30,358 nucleotides of DNA from CAIOSQ01 sp041178225 (GTDB lineage Bacteria; Pseudomonadota; Alphaproteobacteria; CACIAM-22H2). Position 1 is the stretch's first letter. Every line of letters starts with the position of its first letter. Location of the stretch: assembly GCA_041178225.1 (NCBI GenBank), contig JBEGVV010000176.1, positions 1 through 30,358 on the forward strand. The letters are read 5' to 3'. The notes beneath the pieces are model-generated. The model ran no database searches, had not been told where the DNA came from, and saw only the letters and a list, made by a program, of their open reading frames with translations. The position numbers were made by a program, and so were the translations under genes. This document shows, one piece after another, positions 15,558-23,026 of this stretch.

Positions 15558-17072
15558 ATGAGCGAAGCCCTGCCGGGCCGTCCCGGCGCCAACGCGGACC
15601 CGTTCGAGCTCCTCGGCGTGCGCAGCTTCATCAATTGCTGCGGCTCGCGCACGATCTACGGCGGCAGCCGCATGCCCGAGGAGGTGCTCGCCGCGATGGT
15701 GGCGGCGTCGCGGCGCTTCGTGAACCTGCCCGAGCTCTTCGACGCGGCGGGACGGCGCATCGCCGAACTCGTCGGCGCGCCGGCCGCGCTCGTCACGTCG
15801 GGTGGTTCGGGCGCGCTCTTCGTCGGCGCCGCCGGCGCCGCGACGCTCGGCGACCCCGAGCGCATGGCCAGGCTGCCGCGCATCGACTGGCCGCGGCGCT
15901 TCATCGTCACGCCGCGCGGCTCGCGCTTCTCCTACGACCACGCGATGCGCACGACCGGGCTCGAGATCGTCGAGGCCGGCACGCGCGCGGAGATGGAGGC
16001 GGCGCTGCCGACCGCGGCGATGGTCCACGTGCTCGGCACGGCGGACCCCACCGCGCCGCTGCGGCTGGAGGACTGCGTCGAGCTCGCGCGCCCGCACGGC
16101 ATCCCCGTGATGGTCGACGCGGCCTCGGAGTTCCTCAGGCGGCCCGATCCCTATCTCGCGCGCGGCGCCTCGATGGTCGTCTACTCGGGTGGCAAGTACC
16201 TGCGCGGGCCGCAATCCACCGGCCTGCTCATCGGCGAGACGCGCTGGATCGCCGCCGCGTCGCTCAACGCCTCGCCGCGCACGGGCATGGGCCGCCACCT
16301 CAAGGTCAGCAAGGAGGAGATCGCGGGCCTCGTGGCGGCGGTCGAGCTCTGGGCGAGCGGGCGCGATCCCGTCGCCGAGCGCGCATGGTGGACCGCGGAG
16401 CTGGAGGCGCTCGCCGCTGCTGCCACGAAATGCCCGGGCGTGCGCTGCGAGCACGTGGACTGGAAGGGCCCGGAGGAGCCGTCGCCTCGGCTGCGCGTGT
16501 TCTGGGATCGCGCCCGCATCGGCATCGACGGTCCCGAGCTGCGCCGCCGGCTCGCGGCGGGCGAGCCCGCGATCCAGGTCGACGACCGCTTCGCGCACGC
16601 GGACTCGATCACGATCCTGCCGCTCAACATGCAGCCGGGCGAGGCGTTCGTCGTCGGCCAGCGCATCGCGGCGGAACTCGCCGCGGCGCCGGCGGCAGGC
16701 AAGGCGCACGGCGCAGCCCGTGCGCCGGATGCCGACCTGTCGGGCGCCTGGACGCTCGTGCTCGGCGTCGCCGGCGGCGAGGTCGTGCACGGCCTCGAGC
16801 TGCGCCAGGACGGCGCCTCGGTCACCGGCCTGCATCGCCTCGCGGGCGGCGGGACCGGGCCCGTGAAGGGGCGGGTCGAGGGCGACAGCGTGGTCCTCGA
16901 CAGCGAGCACAGGACCGCCGCGGGCGGCCTGTCCTATCGCTTCTCCGGCGCGCTGCGCGGCGGCGCGCTCGAGGGCAGGGCGGAGCTCGGCACCGCAATG
17001 GCGCCGGGCGTCGGCAACCTCGTCAACATGCGCGAATACGGCGAGGCGAGCTGGCGGGCCACGCGCGCCTAG
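15558..17072 (+). CDS. SelA-like PLP-dependent enzyme with C-terminal beta-rich domain
   Basis: This 504-residue protein has two parts. Residues 15-390 resemble the SelA/DgaE group of fold-type I PLP enzymes, with the N-terminal INCCGSRTIYGGSRMP segment, SGGSGAL (81-87) for the phosphate, MVDAAS with Asp187 facing the pyridine nitrogen, and the Schiff-base Lys213 in YSGGKYLRGPQS. Known relatives include selenocysteine synthase and D-glucosaminate-6-phosphate ammonia-lyase; neither activity can be assigned here. Residues about 395-504 form a separate domain with repeating DLSGAW, LELRQDG, VTGLH, KGRVEGDSVVL and SYRFSGAL strands, probably a small beta-barrel. The ATG at 15558 follows GGAGGAAG. 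It has no signal peptide. It may lyse or transaminate an amine imported by the upstream transporters, but this is only contextual. Confidence 0.82.
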   Translation: MSEALPGRPGANADPFELLGVRSFINCCGSRTIYGGSRMPEEVLAAMVAASRRFVNLPELFDAAGRRIAELVGAPAALVTSGGSGALFVGAAGAATLGDPERMARLPRIDWPRRFIVTPRGSRFSYDHAMRTTGLEIVEAGTRAEMEAALPTAAMVHVLGTADPTAPLRLEDCVELARPHGIPVMVDAASEFLRRPDPYLARGASMVVYSGGKYLRGPQSTGLLIGETRWIAAASLNASPRTGMGRHLKVSKEEIAGLVAAVELWASGRDPVAERAWWTAELEALAAAATKCPGVRCEHVDWKGPEEPSPRLRVFWDRARIGIDGPELRRRLAAGEPAIQVDDRFAHADSITILPLNMQPGEAFVVGQRIAAELAAAPAAGKAHGAARAPDADLSGAWTLVLGVAGGEVVHGLELRQDGASVTGLHRLAGGGTGPVKGRVEGDSVVLDSEHRTAAGGLSYRFSGALRGGALEGRAELGTAMAPGVGNLVNMREYGEASWRATRA

Positions 17073-17154
17073 GGCGTCGCGCCGCTCGGCGCGGAACGCG
17101 AGCGGCCGGGACGGGCCGGGCGCCGCGCGCCGACCGCTGGCCGGGCAGGAGACC

Positions 17155-17230
17155 CATGCCCCCTCCGTCGCGCGCCTTGCGGCGCGCGCCACCTCCCCCA
17201 TCCGCGCTGCCGCGCGGACGGGGGAGGAGC
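17155..17230 (+). repeat. Intergenic double-hairpin repeat, copy B
   Basis: This copy has the same plan as copy A with diverged sequence. An 8-bp stem CGCGCGCC/GGCGCGCG closes on TTGC. It is followed by a 16-base-arm stem, CCTCCCCCATCCGCGC against GCGCGGACGGGGGAGG with one A/C mismatch, around TGCC. Arm changes tend to be matched on the other side, which suggests that the fold is conserved. Confidence 0.75.
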
Positions 17231-17272
17231 GGGTTCCGCCGCTCTTCGCCGCTCCTCTCCCTTCCACTTCCA

Positions 17273-17348
17273 AGCTCCCCTCCCGTCCGCGCGCGGCGCG
17301 GATGGGAGGGGTGGCGCCGCGTGGCAGCGCGGCGACGGGGAGGGCATG
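17273..17348 (-). repeat. Intergenic double-hairpin repeat, copy C (inverted)
   Basis: The reverse complement of this stretch equals copy A (68-143) at 74 of 76 positions; the two differences are both transitions. It faces copy B across 42 bp. Copies A and C are therefore near-identical inverted repeats bracketing 17 kb, including both ABC transporters. Confidence 0.8.
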
Positions 17349-17532
17349 CGTGCGCGCCGCCATGCAGCGCGCGTCGTCGCTCGCGACGAGACGCACCGCC
17401 GCGAAACCCCATGAAAATAATGGTCTTCCCGCGCTTCTCCGGGCTGGCCCGCGCGCGCCGGGCGCTCTAGCGTCTCGCCATCGCGCGCCGCGAGGGCGTG
17501 GCGCGCACCGGAATCCTCGGGAGGAACGGCCG

Positions 17533-17988
17533 ATGGCGCGACTGACGATCAACGGCAAGGTGCACGACGTGAACGTGGATCCGGACACGCCGCTGCTGTG
17601 GGCCATCCGCGAGCAGGTCGGCCTGACCGGGACCAAGTATGGCTGCGGCGTCGCGCAATGCGGCGCGTGCACCGTGCATCTCGACGGCGAGCCGATCCGC
17701 TCCTGCTCGCTGCCCGTCTCCGCGGTCGGCGCCGACCAGAAGATCACCACGATCGAGGGCCTGTCGCCCGATGGCTCGCATCCGCTGCAGAAGGCGTGGG
17801 TCGCGCTCGACGTTCCGCAATGCGGCTACTGCCAGACCGGCCAGCTGATGACCGCCGCCGCGCTGCTCGCGCGCACGCCCAAGCCGACCGACGAGCAGAT
17901 CGCCGAGGCCATGATCAACATCTGCCGATGCGGCACCTACAACCGGATCAAGGCGGGCATCAAGCAGGCCGCCGGGATCGCGGGCTGA
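17533..17988 (+). CDS. Molybdenum hydroxylase small subunit, two [2Fe-2S] clusters (IorA-like)
   Basis: This 151-residue iron-sulfur subunit of the xanthine oxidase superfamily transfers electrons from the molybdenum centre. The plant-type [2Fe-2S] ligands are Cys38, Cys43, Cys46 and Cys58 (GCGVAQCGACTVHL). The second cluster ligands are Cys97 and Cys100 (CGYCQTGQ), and Cys131 and Cys133 (CRCGTYNRI). Length and spacing match the small subunits of isoquinoline 1-oxidoreductase-type enzymes. It has no signal peptide; such subunits are usually carried across the membrane with the Tat-tagged large subunit. The ATG at 17533 was chosen for GGGAGGAA at 17519-17526 and for the family N-terminus; longer in-frame upstream starts pass through the repeat region. 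The large subunit starts 10 bp after its stop. Confidence 0.92.
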   Translation: MARLTINGKVHDVNVDPDTPLLWAIREQVGLTGTKYGCGVAQCGACTVHLDGEPIRSCSLPVSAVGADQKITTIEGLSPDGSHPLQKAWVALDVPQCGYCQTGQLMTAAALLARTPKPTDEQIAEAMINICRCGTYNRIKAGIKQAAGIAG

Positions 17989-17998
17989 GCAGGGGGAC

Positions 17999-20179
17999 AT
18001 GTCCATGGCAACCAAGCTCGATACCTCGCGCCGCTCCTTCCTCGCCGGCTCCGCCGCCGCGCTGGGCGGGCTCTCGATCGGCATCCACATCCCCTCGGGC
18101 GACGCCGCCGCGCAGGCCGCGACGCCAGAGGTCAACGCCTGGGTCGTCGTCAGGCCCGACGACAGCGTCGTCGTGCGCGTCGCGCGCATCGACATGGGCC
18201 AGGGCACGGTCACGGGCCTCGCGCAGCTCGTCGCCGAGGAGCTGGAATGCGACTGGGCGAAGGTCTCCACCGAGTATCCGACGCCCGGGCAGAGCCTGGC
18301 GCGCAACCGCGTGTGGGGGAACTTCTCCACCGCCGGCAGCCGCGGCATCCGCGAGTCGCATGAGTACATGCGCAAGGGCGGCGCCGCCGCGCGCATGATG
18401 CTGGTCGAGGCCGCGGCGCGGCAGTGGAACGTGCCCGCCGCGGAGTGCCGCGTGTCGAAGGGCACGATCACCCACGCCGCCTCGGGCCGCAGCACGACCT
18501 ATGGCAAGGTCGCCGACGCGGCGGCCAGGCTCGAGCCGCCCAAGGACGTGCCGCTCAAGGACCCGAAGTCCTGGACCATCGCGGGCAAGGCGCTCGCGCG
18601 GCTCGACAGCGCGGACAAGACCAACGGCAAGCGCGTGTTCGGCATCGACCTCGTCCTGCCGGGCATGGTCAACGCCGCGATCCGCGCCTGCCCCGTCGCG
18701 GGCGGCAAGCTCAAGGGCTTCGACGCGGCGGCCGTCGCCGGCAAGCCTGGCATCCGCAAGGTCGTCGCGGTCGGCGACAACGCCGTCGCGGTGGTCGCCG
18801 ACACCTGGTGGCAGGCGAAGACCGCGCTCGAGGCGGTGAAGATCGACTGGGACCTCGGGCCGAACGCCGGCATGTCGAGCGAGCGCACGGCGGCGATGCT
18901 GCGCGAGGGCCTCGACGCGAAGGAGGCCTTCGTCGGCAACCAGGCCGGCGACGCCGACGCGGCCATCGCCGGCGCGGCGAGGAAGGTCGAGGCGACCTAC
19001 AGCGTGCCGCACCAGCACCACGTCACGATGGAGCCGATGAACGCCACCGCGCGCTGGACGCCGGAGCGCTGCGAGGTGTGGTGCCCGACGCAGAACGGCG
19101 AGGCGGCCTTCGCGACGACGGTCGCGGCCTCGGGCCTGACGCCGCAGCAATGCGACGTCCACCGCATCGAGCTGGGCGGCGGCTTCGGCCGGCGCGCCAC
19201 CAGCCACGACTACGTGCGCCATGCCGTCCTCGTCGCGAAGGAGCTGCCCGGCACGCCGGTCAAGCTCATCTGGTCGCGCGAGGAGGACATGCTGCATGGC
19301 TGGTACCATCCGGTCACGATGTGCAAGCTGACCGGCGGGCTGGACGCGCAGGGCAACCTGGTCGGGCTTAAGATGCGCATCTCCGGCCAGTCGATCCTCG
19401 CCACCGTCAACCCGAACGGGCTGCAGAACGGCCGCGACCCGATCGTCTTCCAGGGCCTCAACCCCTCGGGCACCGAGGGGCGGTTCGGCTACGCGATCCC
19501 GAACCTCATGATCGACCACGCGATGCGCAACCCCGGCCTGCCCGCCGGGTTCTGGCGCGGCGTGAACAACAACCAGAACGCCATCTACCTCGAGTGCTTC
19601 ATGGACGAGCTGGCGCATGCCGCCGGCCAGGACGCGCTGGAGTTCCGCAGGAAGATGCTCGGCAACTCGCCCAGGCACCTCGCGGTGCTCAACGCGGTGG
19701 CCGAGCGCGCGGGCTGGGGCAAGCCGGCGCCCGCGGGCGTGTTCCGCGGCCTCGCCCAGCACATGGGCTATGGCAGCTACGTCGCGGCCTGCGCCGAGGT
19801 GTCGATCACGCAGCGCGGCGCGGTGAAGGTCCATCGCATCGTCGCGGCGACGGATTGCGGCCATGTCGTCAACCCGCAGCAGGTCGCCGCGCAGATCGAG
19901 GGCTCCTTCGTCTACGGCCTGTCGGCCGCTCTGATGCAGGAGATCACGGTCAAGGACGGGAAGGTCGAGCAGGAGAACTTCGACTCCTATCCCTGCATGC
20001 TGCTCGAGGACATGCCGGTCGTGGAATCGATCCTGATGCCGTCCGGCGACTTCTGGGGCGGCGTGGGCGAGCCCACGATCTTCGTGGCGGCGCCCGCCGT
20101 GCTCAACGCGATCTTCGCGGCGACCGGCAAGCGCATCCGCGACCTGCCGCTCAGCAAGCACGACCTGCGCAAGGCCTGA
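17999..20179 (+). CDS. Molybdenum hydroxylase large subunit, Tat-exported (IorB-like)
   Basis: This 726-residue molybdopterin-binding subunit would hydroxylate an aldehyde, N-heterocycle or similar carbon centre in the periplasm. It starts with a twin-arginine signal (SRRSFLAGSAAALGG at 10-24, cleavage after about 40). The family domains follow, with GGGFGRR near residues 392-398 for cofactor binding and the catalytic Glu691 in GVGEPTIFVAAP, equivalent to the base of xanthine dehydrogenase. The match is to isoquinoline 1-oxidoreductase-type beta subunits; the substrate cannot be told. No FAD-subunit gene is nearby, so electrons should go to a cytochrome, as in other two-subunit members. The gene encoding a mono-haem cytochrome c begins 2 bp after its stop. 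The ATG at 17999 follows AGGGGGA; an ATG two codons later is possible. Confidence 0.9.
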   Translation: MSMATKLDTSRRSFLAGSAAALGGLSIGIHIPSGDAAAQAATPEVNAWVVVRPDDSVVVRVARIDMGQGTVTGLAQLVAEELECDWAKVSTEYPTPGQSLARNRVWGNFSTAGSRGIRESHEYMRKGGAAARMMLVEAAARQWNVPAAECRVSKGTITHAASGRSTTYGKVADAAARLEPPKDVPLKDPKSWTIAGKALARLDSADKTNGKRVFGIDLVLPGMVNAAIRACPVAGGKLKGFDAAAVAGKPGIRKVVAVGDNAVAVVADTWWQAKTALEAVKIDWDLGPNAGMSSERTAAMLREGLDAKEAFVGNQAGDADAAIAGAARKVEATYSVPHQHHVTMEPMNATARWTPERCEVWCPTQNGEAAFATTVAASGLTPQQCDVHRIELGGGFGRRATSHDYVRHAVLVAKELPGTPVKLIWSREEDMLHGWYHPVTMCKLTGGLDAQGNLVGLKMRISGQSILATVNPNGLQNGRDPIVFQGLNPSGTEGRFGYAIPNLMIDHAMRNPGLPAGFWRGVNNNQNAIYLECFMDELAHAAGQDALEFRRKMLGNSPRHLAVLNAVAERAGWGKPAPAGVFRGLAQHMGYGSYVAACAEVSITQRGAVKVHRIVAATDCGHVVNPQQVAAQIEGSFVYGLSAALMQEITVKDGKVEQENFDSYPCMLLEDMPVVESILMPSGDFWGGVGEPTIFVAAPAVLNAIFAATGKRIRDLPLSKHDLRKA

Positions 20180-20181
20180 GC

Positions 20182-20529
20182 ATGGAGGGGCGGCCACACC
20201 GCCGCCCCTCCGCCGCCCGCCCGGGAGCCGCCGCCGCGCGGCTCCTGGCGGCGGCGCTGTGGTGCTGCGCGCCCGGCGCGGCGCTGGCCGCCGGGCCCGC
20301 CGAGGCACCGCCGCCCGGTGCATCGAGCTGCACCGGCTGCCACGTGCCGGCCGTGCGCGCGACCTCGATCCCGCCGATCCATGGCCAGCCGGCCACCGAG
20401 CTCGCCGCGGCGCTGCGCGGCTTCCGCGCGGGCGAGCGCCACGCGACCGTGATGGACCGCATCGCCAGGGGCTTCTCGGTCGAGGAGCTCGACGCGCTCG
20501 CCGCCTTCTTCGCCAGGCCCGCGCCATGA
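20182..20529 (+). CDS. soxE: Mono-haem cytochrome c, SoxE/FccA-like
   Basis: This 115-residue exported cytochrome has an Arg-rich N-terminus and a hydrophobic signal (about 20-37), then haem site Cys50-TG-Cys53-His54 and probable ligand Met91 in TVMDRIARGFS. The IPPIHGQ and ELAAALRGFRAGER pieces resemble cytochrome subunits of flavocytochrome c sulfide dehydrogenase. Only one haem motif is present, whereas the best-studied FccA is dihaem. It starts 2 bp after the molybdenum hydroxylase stop and overlaps the SoxF start by ATGA, so it could take electrons from either. The symbol rests on position and motifs and is less sure than those of its downstream neighbours. Confidence 0.75.
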   Translation: MEGRPHRRPSAARPGAAAARLLAAALWCCAPGAALAAGPAEAPPPGASSCTGCHVPAVRATSIPPIHGQPATELAAALRGFRAGERHATVMDRIARGFSVEELDALAAFFARPAP

Positions 20530-21785
20530 GGCGCCGCGGCTTCCTGCGTGGCCTCGCCGCCGCGCCCGCCGCCGGAGCCCTCGCCGCGCCGGCGATCGCG
20601 CAGGCCGCGCCGCGCGTGGTGGTGGTCGGCGGCGGCTTCGCGGGCGCGACCTGCGCGCGCCGCCTCGCCGCCGCGGGCGTCGCCACCACCCTGGTGGAGC
20701 CGGCGACGAGCTACCTCGCCTGCCCGTTCAGCAACCTCGTCGTCGCGGGGATGCGCGACATCGAGGAGCAGCGCTTCGGCTTCGACGGGCTGCGCGCCGC
20801 GGGCGTCGCCGTCGCCGCGCAGGCCGCCACCGTCGTCGACCCGATCGCGCGCCGCGTCGCGCTCTCCGACGGCATCGTGCTCGCCTATGACCGGCTCGTC
20901 CTCGCGCCGGGGATCGAGGTCCGCCTCGACGCGCTGCCCGGCTACGACGCGGCCGCGAGCGAGCTGATGCCGCATGCCTGGCGCGCGGGCCCGCAGACGA
21001 CCATGCTGCGCGCCCGGCTCGAGGCGATGGACGATGGCGGCGTCGTCGCCATGTCGATCCCCGCCAATCCCTATCGCTGCCCGCCCGGGCCCTACGAGCG
21101 CGCGAGCCTGGTCGCCCACTACCTGTCGACGCGCAAGCCGCGCTCCAGGCTGCTGCTGCTCGACGCCAAGGACGGGTTCTCCAAGCAGCGCCTGTTCGAG
21201 AAGGCGTGGAGCGAGCTCTATCCCGGCATCGTCGAGTGGGTGCCACTGTCGCGCGGCGGGCGCGTCGTCGAGGTGCAGGCGCGCGACGGCGTCCTCGTCG
21301 CCGAGTTCGGGCGCCATCGCGTCGACGTCGCCAACGTCATCCCGCCGCAGCGCGCCGCGCCGGTGGCGCGCGAGGCCGGGGTCGCTGACCGCTCGGGCTG
21401 GTGCCCGGTCGATCCCGCGAGCTTCGAATCGCGGCTGCAGCCCGGCGTCCATGTCATCGGCGACGCCGCCGTCATGGGCGCGATGCCCAAGTCGGCCTTC
21501 GCCGCGAACGCGCAGGCCAAGGCCTGCGCCGAGGCGATCGCCGCGCTGCTCGCGGGCCGCGCGCCCGCCGAGCCGCGGCTGATCAACACCTGCTACAGCC
21601 TGGTCGCGCCGGGCATCGGCATCTCGGTCGCCGGCGTCTACCGGCCGGCCGCGAACGGGCTGCTCGCCGACATCCCGGGCGCGGGCGGCACCAGCCCGCT
21701 CGACGCGCCACCGGAGGACCGCCGCCTCGAGGCCAGCCATGCCGAGGCCTGGTTCGCCGCCATCGCGGCGGAGACCTATGGCTGA
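20526..21785 (+). CDS. soxF: SoxF / FccB, flavocytochrome c sulfide dehydrogenase flavoprotein
   Basis: This 419-residue FAD protein oxidises sulfide or assists thiosulfate oxidation in the periplasm, passing electrons to its cytochrome subunit. It has a Tat signal (RRRGFLRG at 2-9), the dinucleotide-binding VVVVGGGFAGATCARRL at 31-47, and Cys66 in LACPFSN, matching the cysteine that holds FAD covalently in Allochromatium. Cys185 (RCPPGPYERAS) and Cys356 (NTCYSLVAPGIGISVAGVYR) correspond to the redox-active disulfide near the flavin. The C-terminal flavocytochrome-binding domain is complete. An additional Cys293 is present. It overlaps soxE by 4 bases and soxX by 8 bases. Confidence 0.92.
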   Translation: MRRRGFLRGLAAAPAAGALAAPAIAQAAPRVVVVGGGFAGATCARRLAAAGVATTLVEPATSYLACPFSNLVVAGMRDIEEQRFGFDGLRAAGVAVAAQAATVVDPIARRVALSDGIVLAYDRLVLAPGIEVRLDALPGYDAAASELMPHAWRAGPQTTMLRARLEAMDDGGVVAMSIPANPYRCPPGPYERASLVAHYLSTRKPRSRLLLLDAKDGFSKQRLFEKAWSELYPGIVEWVPLSRGGRVVEVQARDGVLVAEFGRHRVDVANVIPPQRAAPVAREAGVADRSGWCPVDPASFESRLQPGVHVIGDAAVMGAMPKSAFAANAQAKACAEAIAALLAGRAPAEPRLINTCYSLVAPGIGISVAGVYRPAANGLLADIPGAGGTSPLDAPPEDRRLEASHAEAWFAAIAAETYG

Positions 21786-22236
21786 GCGCCGCGCGTGGCG
21801 CGCGGTGATGCTGCTGGCGGCGCTGCTGCTGCCCGCGGCGCCGGTCGGCGCGCGCGCGCAGGTCGCGCCCTTCGTCGTCGTCGGGGACGGCATCCCCGCG
21901 CCGCTGGGCGGCGAGGCCGGCGACGCCACGCGCGGCCGCGCCATCGTCGCCGACCGGCAGAAGGGGCTCTGCGTCCTCTGCCATTCCGGGCCGTTCCCGG
22001 AGCTGCGCTTCATGGGCAACCTCGCGCCGGGGCTCGAGGGCGCGGGCGCGCGCTGGAACGAGGCGCAGCTGCGCCTGCGCATCGCCGACCCGTCGCTGCT
22101 CGCGCCCGACACGATCATGCCCGCCTACCACCGGGCCGAAGGGCTGCAACGCGTCGGCGCTGCCCATCGCGGCAAGCCGATCCTCACCGCGCGCGAGGTG
22201 GAGGACGTGGTGGCCTTCCTCGCGACGCTCAGATGA
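21778..22236 (+). CDS. soxX: SoxX, sulfur-oxidation cytochrome c
   Basis: This 152-residue mono-haem cytochrome pairs with SoxA to attach thiosulfate or sulfide to the SoxY cysteine. A signal peptide spans about 1-28 (ARA-Q). The haem site is Cys65-VL-Cys68-His69 and the axial Met114 lies in DTIMPAYHR. The family stretch KGLCVLCHSGPFPELRFMGN and the closing LTAREVEDVVAFLATL are typical. The start at 21778 overlaps the soxF stop by 8 bases; it gives a proper signal peptide. The soxY gene begins 13 bp downstream. Confidence 0.92.
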   Translation: MAERRAWRAVMLLAALLLPAAPVGARAQVAPFVVVGDGIPAPLGGEAGDATRGRAIVADRQKGLCVLCHSGPFPELRFMGNLAPGLEGAGARWNEAQLRLRIADPSLLAPDTIMPAYHRAEGLQRVGAAHRGKPILTAREVEDVVAFLATLR

Positions 22237-22249
22237 CGGAGAAGCCGGG

Positions 22250-22699
22250 ATGATCCTGCGCGCCCCCTCGCGACGCCTCCTGCTGGCGGGCGGCCTCGCC
22301 CTCGCCGCCGCGCCCCGCCCCGCCCGCGCCGCGCCCGAGGCCGCGCGCGCGGCGATGCGCGCCTTCGCCGGCGGCGCCGAGCCGCGGCGCGGGCGCGTCG
22401 AGCTCGACATCCCGACGCTGGTGGAGAACGGCAACGCCGTGCCGACCGTCGTGCGCGTCGACAGCCCGATGACCGAGGAGGACCATGTCGTGGAGATCGC
22501 GCTGTTCAACGAGCGCAACCCGCTGCCCGACATCGCGCGCTTCCATCTCGGCCCGCGCTGCGGCGAGGCCTGGGTATCGACGCGCATCCGCCTTGGCGAC
22601 ACGCAGACCGTCCACGCGCTCGCGCGCATGAAGGATGGCAGCGTCTGGGCCGCGAGCGCGGAGCTGATCGTCACCCTTCCCGCCTGCATCGAGGGCTGA
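22250..22699 (+). CDS. soxY: SoxY, sulfur carrier, with atypical C-terminal arm
   Basis: This 149-residue protein carries sulfur intermediates covalently on a C-terminal cysteine and works as a SoxYZ pair. It has a Tat-like signal (SRRLLLAGGLALAA at 7-20) and the SoxY fold with IPTLVENGNAVP (54-65) and VSTRIRLGDTQTVHALARM (109-127). The classical swinging arm ends GGCGG. Here the protein ends LPACIEG, so the carrier Cys146 is kept but the flanking glycines are replaced. A second cysteine, Cys104, lies in GPRCGEAW. The other two frames at the end do not give GGCGG, so this is not a simple frameshift. The ATG follows a GGAGAAG site. Confidence 0.9.
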   Translation: MILRAPSRRLLLAGGLALAAAPRPARAAPEAARAAMRAFAGGAEPRRGRVELDIPTLVENGNAVPTVVRVDSPMTEEDHVVEIALFNERNPLPDIARFHLGPRCGEAWVSTRIRLGDTQTVHALARMKDGSVWAASAELIVTLPACIEG

Positions 22700-22705
22700 G
22701 CCGCC

Positions 22706-23026
22706 ATGAGCCGCGCCCTCGTCAGCGTCCCGCCGCGCGCCCGCAAGGGCGAGGTGGTCGAGATCCGCGCCATGATCCAGCACGAGATGGAGACCGGGTT
22801 CCGGCCCTTGCCGCAGGGCGGCTTCGCGCCGCGCCTGATCCTCCGCCGCTTCGAGTGCGACTACGACGGCGCCACCGTCTTCGCCGCGGACCTGCATCCC
22901 GCGATCTCCGCCAATCCCTTCATCGCCTTCCGCATCCGCGCCACGCGCAGCGGCGAGCTCGCCTTCCGCTGGATCGACGACCGCGGCGCCGTGCGCGAGG
23001 AACGCGCGGCGATCGAGGTGGCGTGA
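22706..23026 (+). CDS. soxZ: SoxZ, SoxYZ carrier subunit
   Basis: This 106-residue immunoglobulin-like partner of SoxY has no signal peptide of its own; SoxZ is normally exported bound to SoxY. Family pieces are GEVVEIRAMIQHEMETGF (15-32), a strand region FECDYDGATVFAADLHPAISANPF, and FRWIDDRG near the end. It starts 6 bp after soxY and overlaps soxA by GTGA, which fits equal synthesis with SoxY. Nothing is missing compared with the usual length of about 100-108. Confidence 0.93.
   Translation: MSRALVSVPPRARKGEVVEIRAMIQHEMETGFRPLPQGGFAPRLILRRFECDYDGATVFAADLHPAISANPFIAFRIRATRSGELAFRWIDDRGAVREERAAIEVA

Larger units (their letters stand above)
17073..17532. other. 460-bp intergenic region with an inverted pair of repeats
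   Basis: No gene is supported here. It holds repeat copy B (17155-17230) and the inverted copy C (17273-17348), 42 bp apart. A short A-rich patch at 17408-17425 (CCATGAAAATAATGG) stands out from the GC-rich surroundings and may mark the promoter region of the molybdenum hydroxylase-Sox operon; a CTCTAGCG box at 17466-17473 is another weak -10 candidate. I see no clear operator. Confidence 0.55.

Noticed and set aside
17155..17348. Repeat pair B/C as ends of an insertion sequence
   Set aside because: Only 42 bp lie between them, there is no transposase, and a similar unit occurs singly at 68-143 and 23835-23896.
17073..17532. N-terminal extension or small gene in the gap before the hydroxylase
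   Set aside because: Open frames here pass through repeat C, are Arg/Ala-rich, and the small subunit has a good ribosome site at its standard start.
17960..20689. Minus-strand open frame of about 900 codons opposite the hydroxylase large subunit
   Set aside because: It is the antisense of a clear molybdenum hydroxylase gene and shows only repetitive charged sequence.
22670..22705. Frameshift explaining the odd SoxY C-terminus
   Set aside because: Neither alternative frame encodes a GGCGG-like ending, and the actual frame keeps a cysteine three residues before the end.
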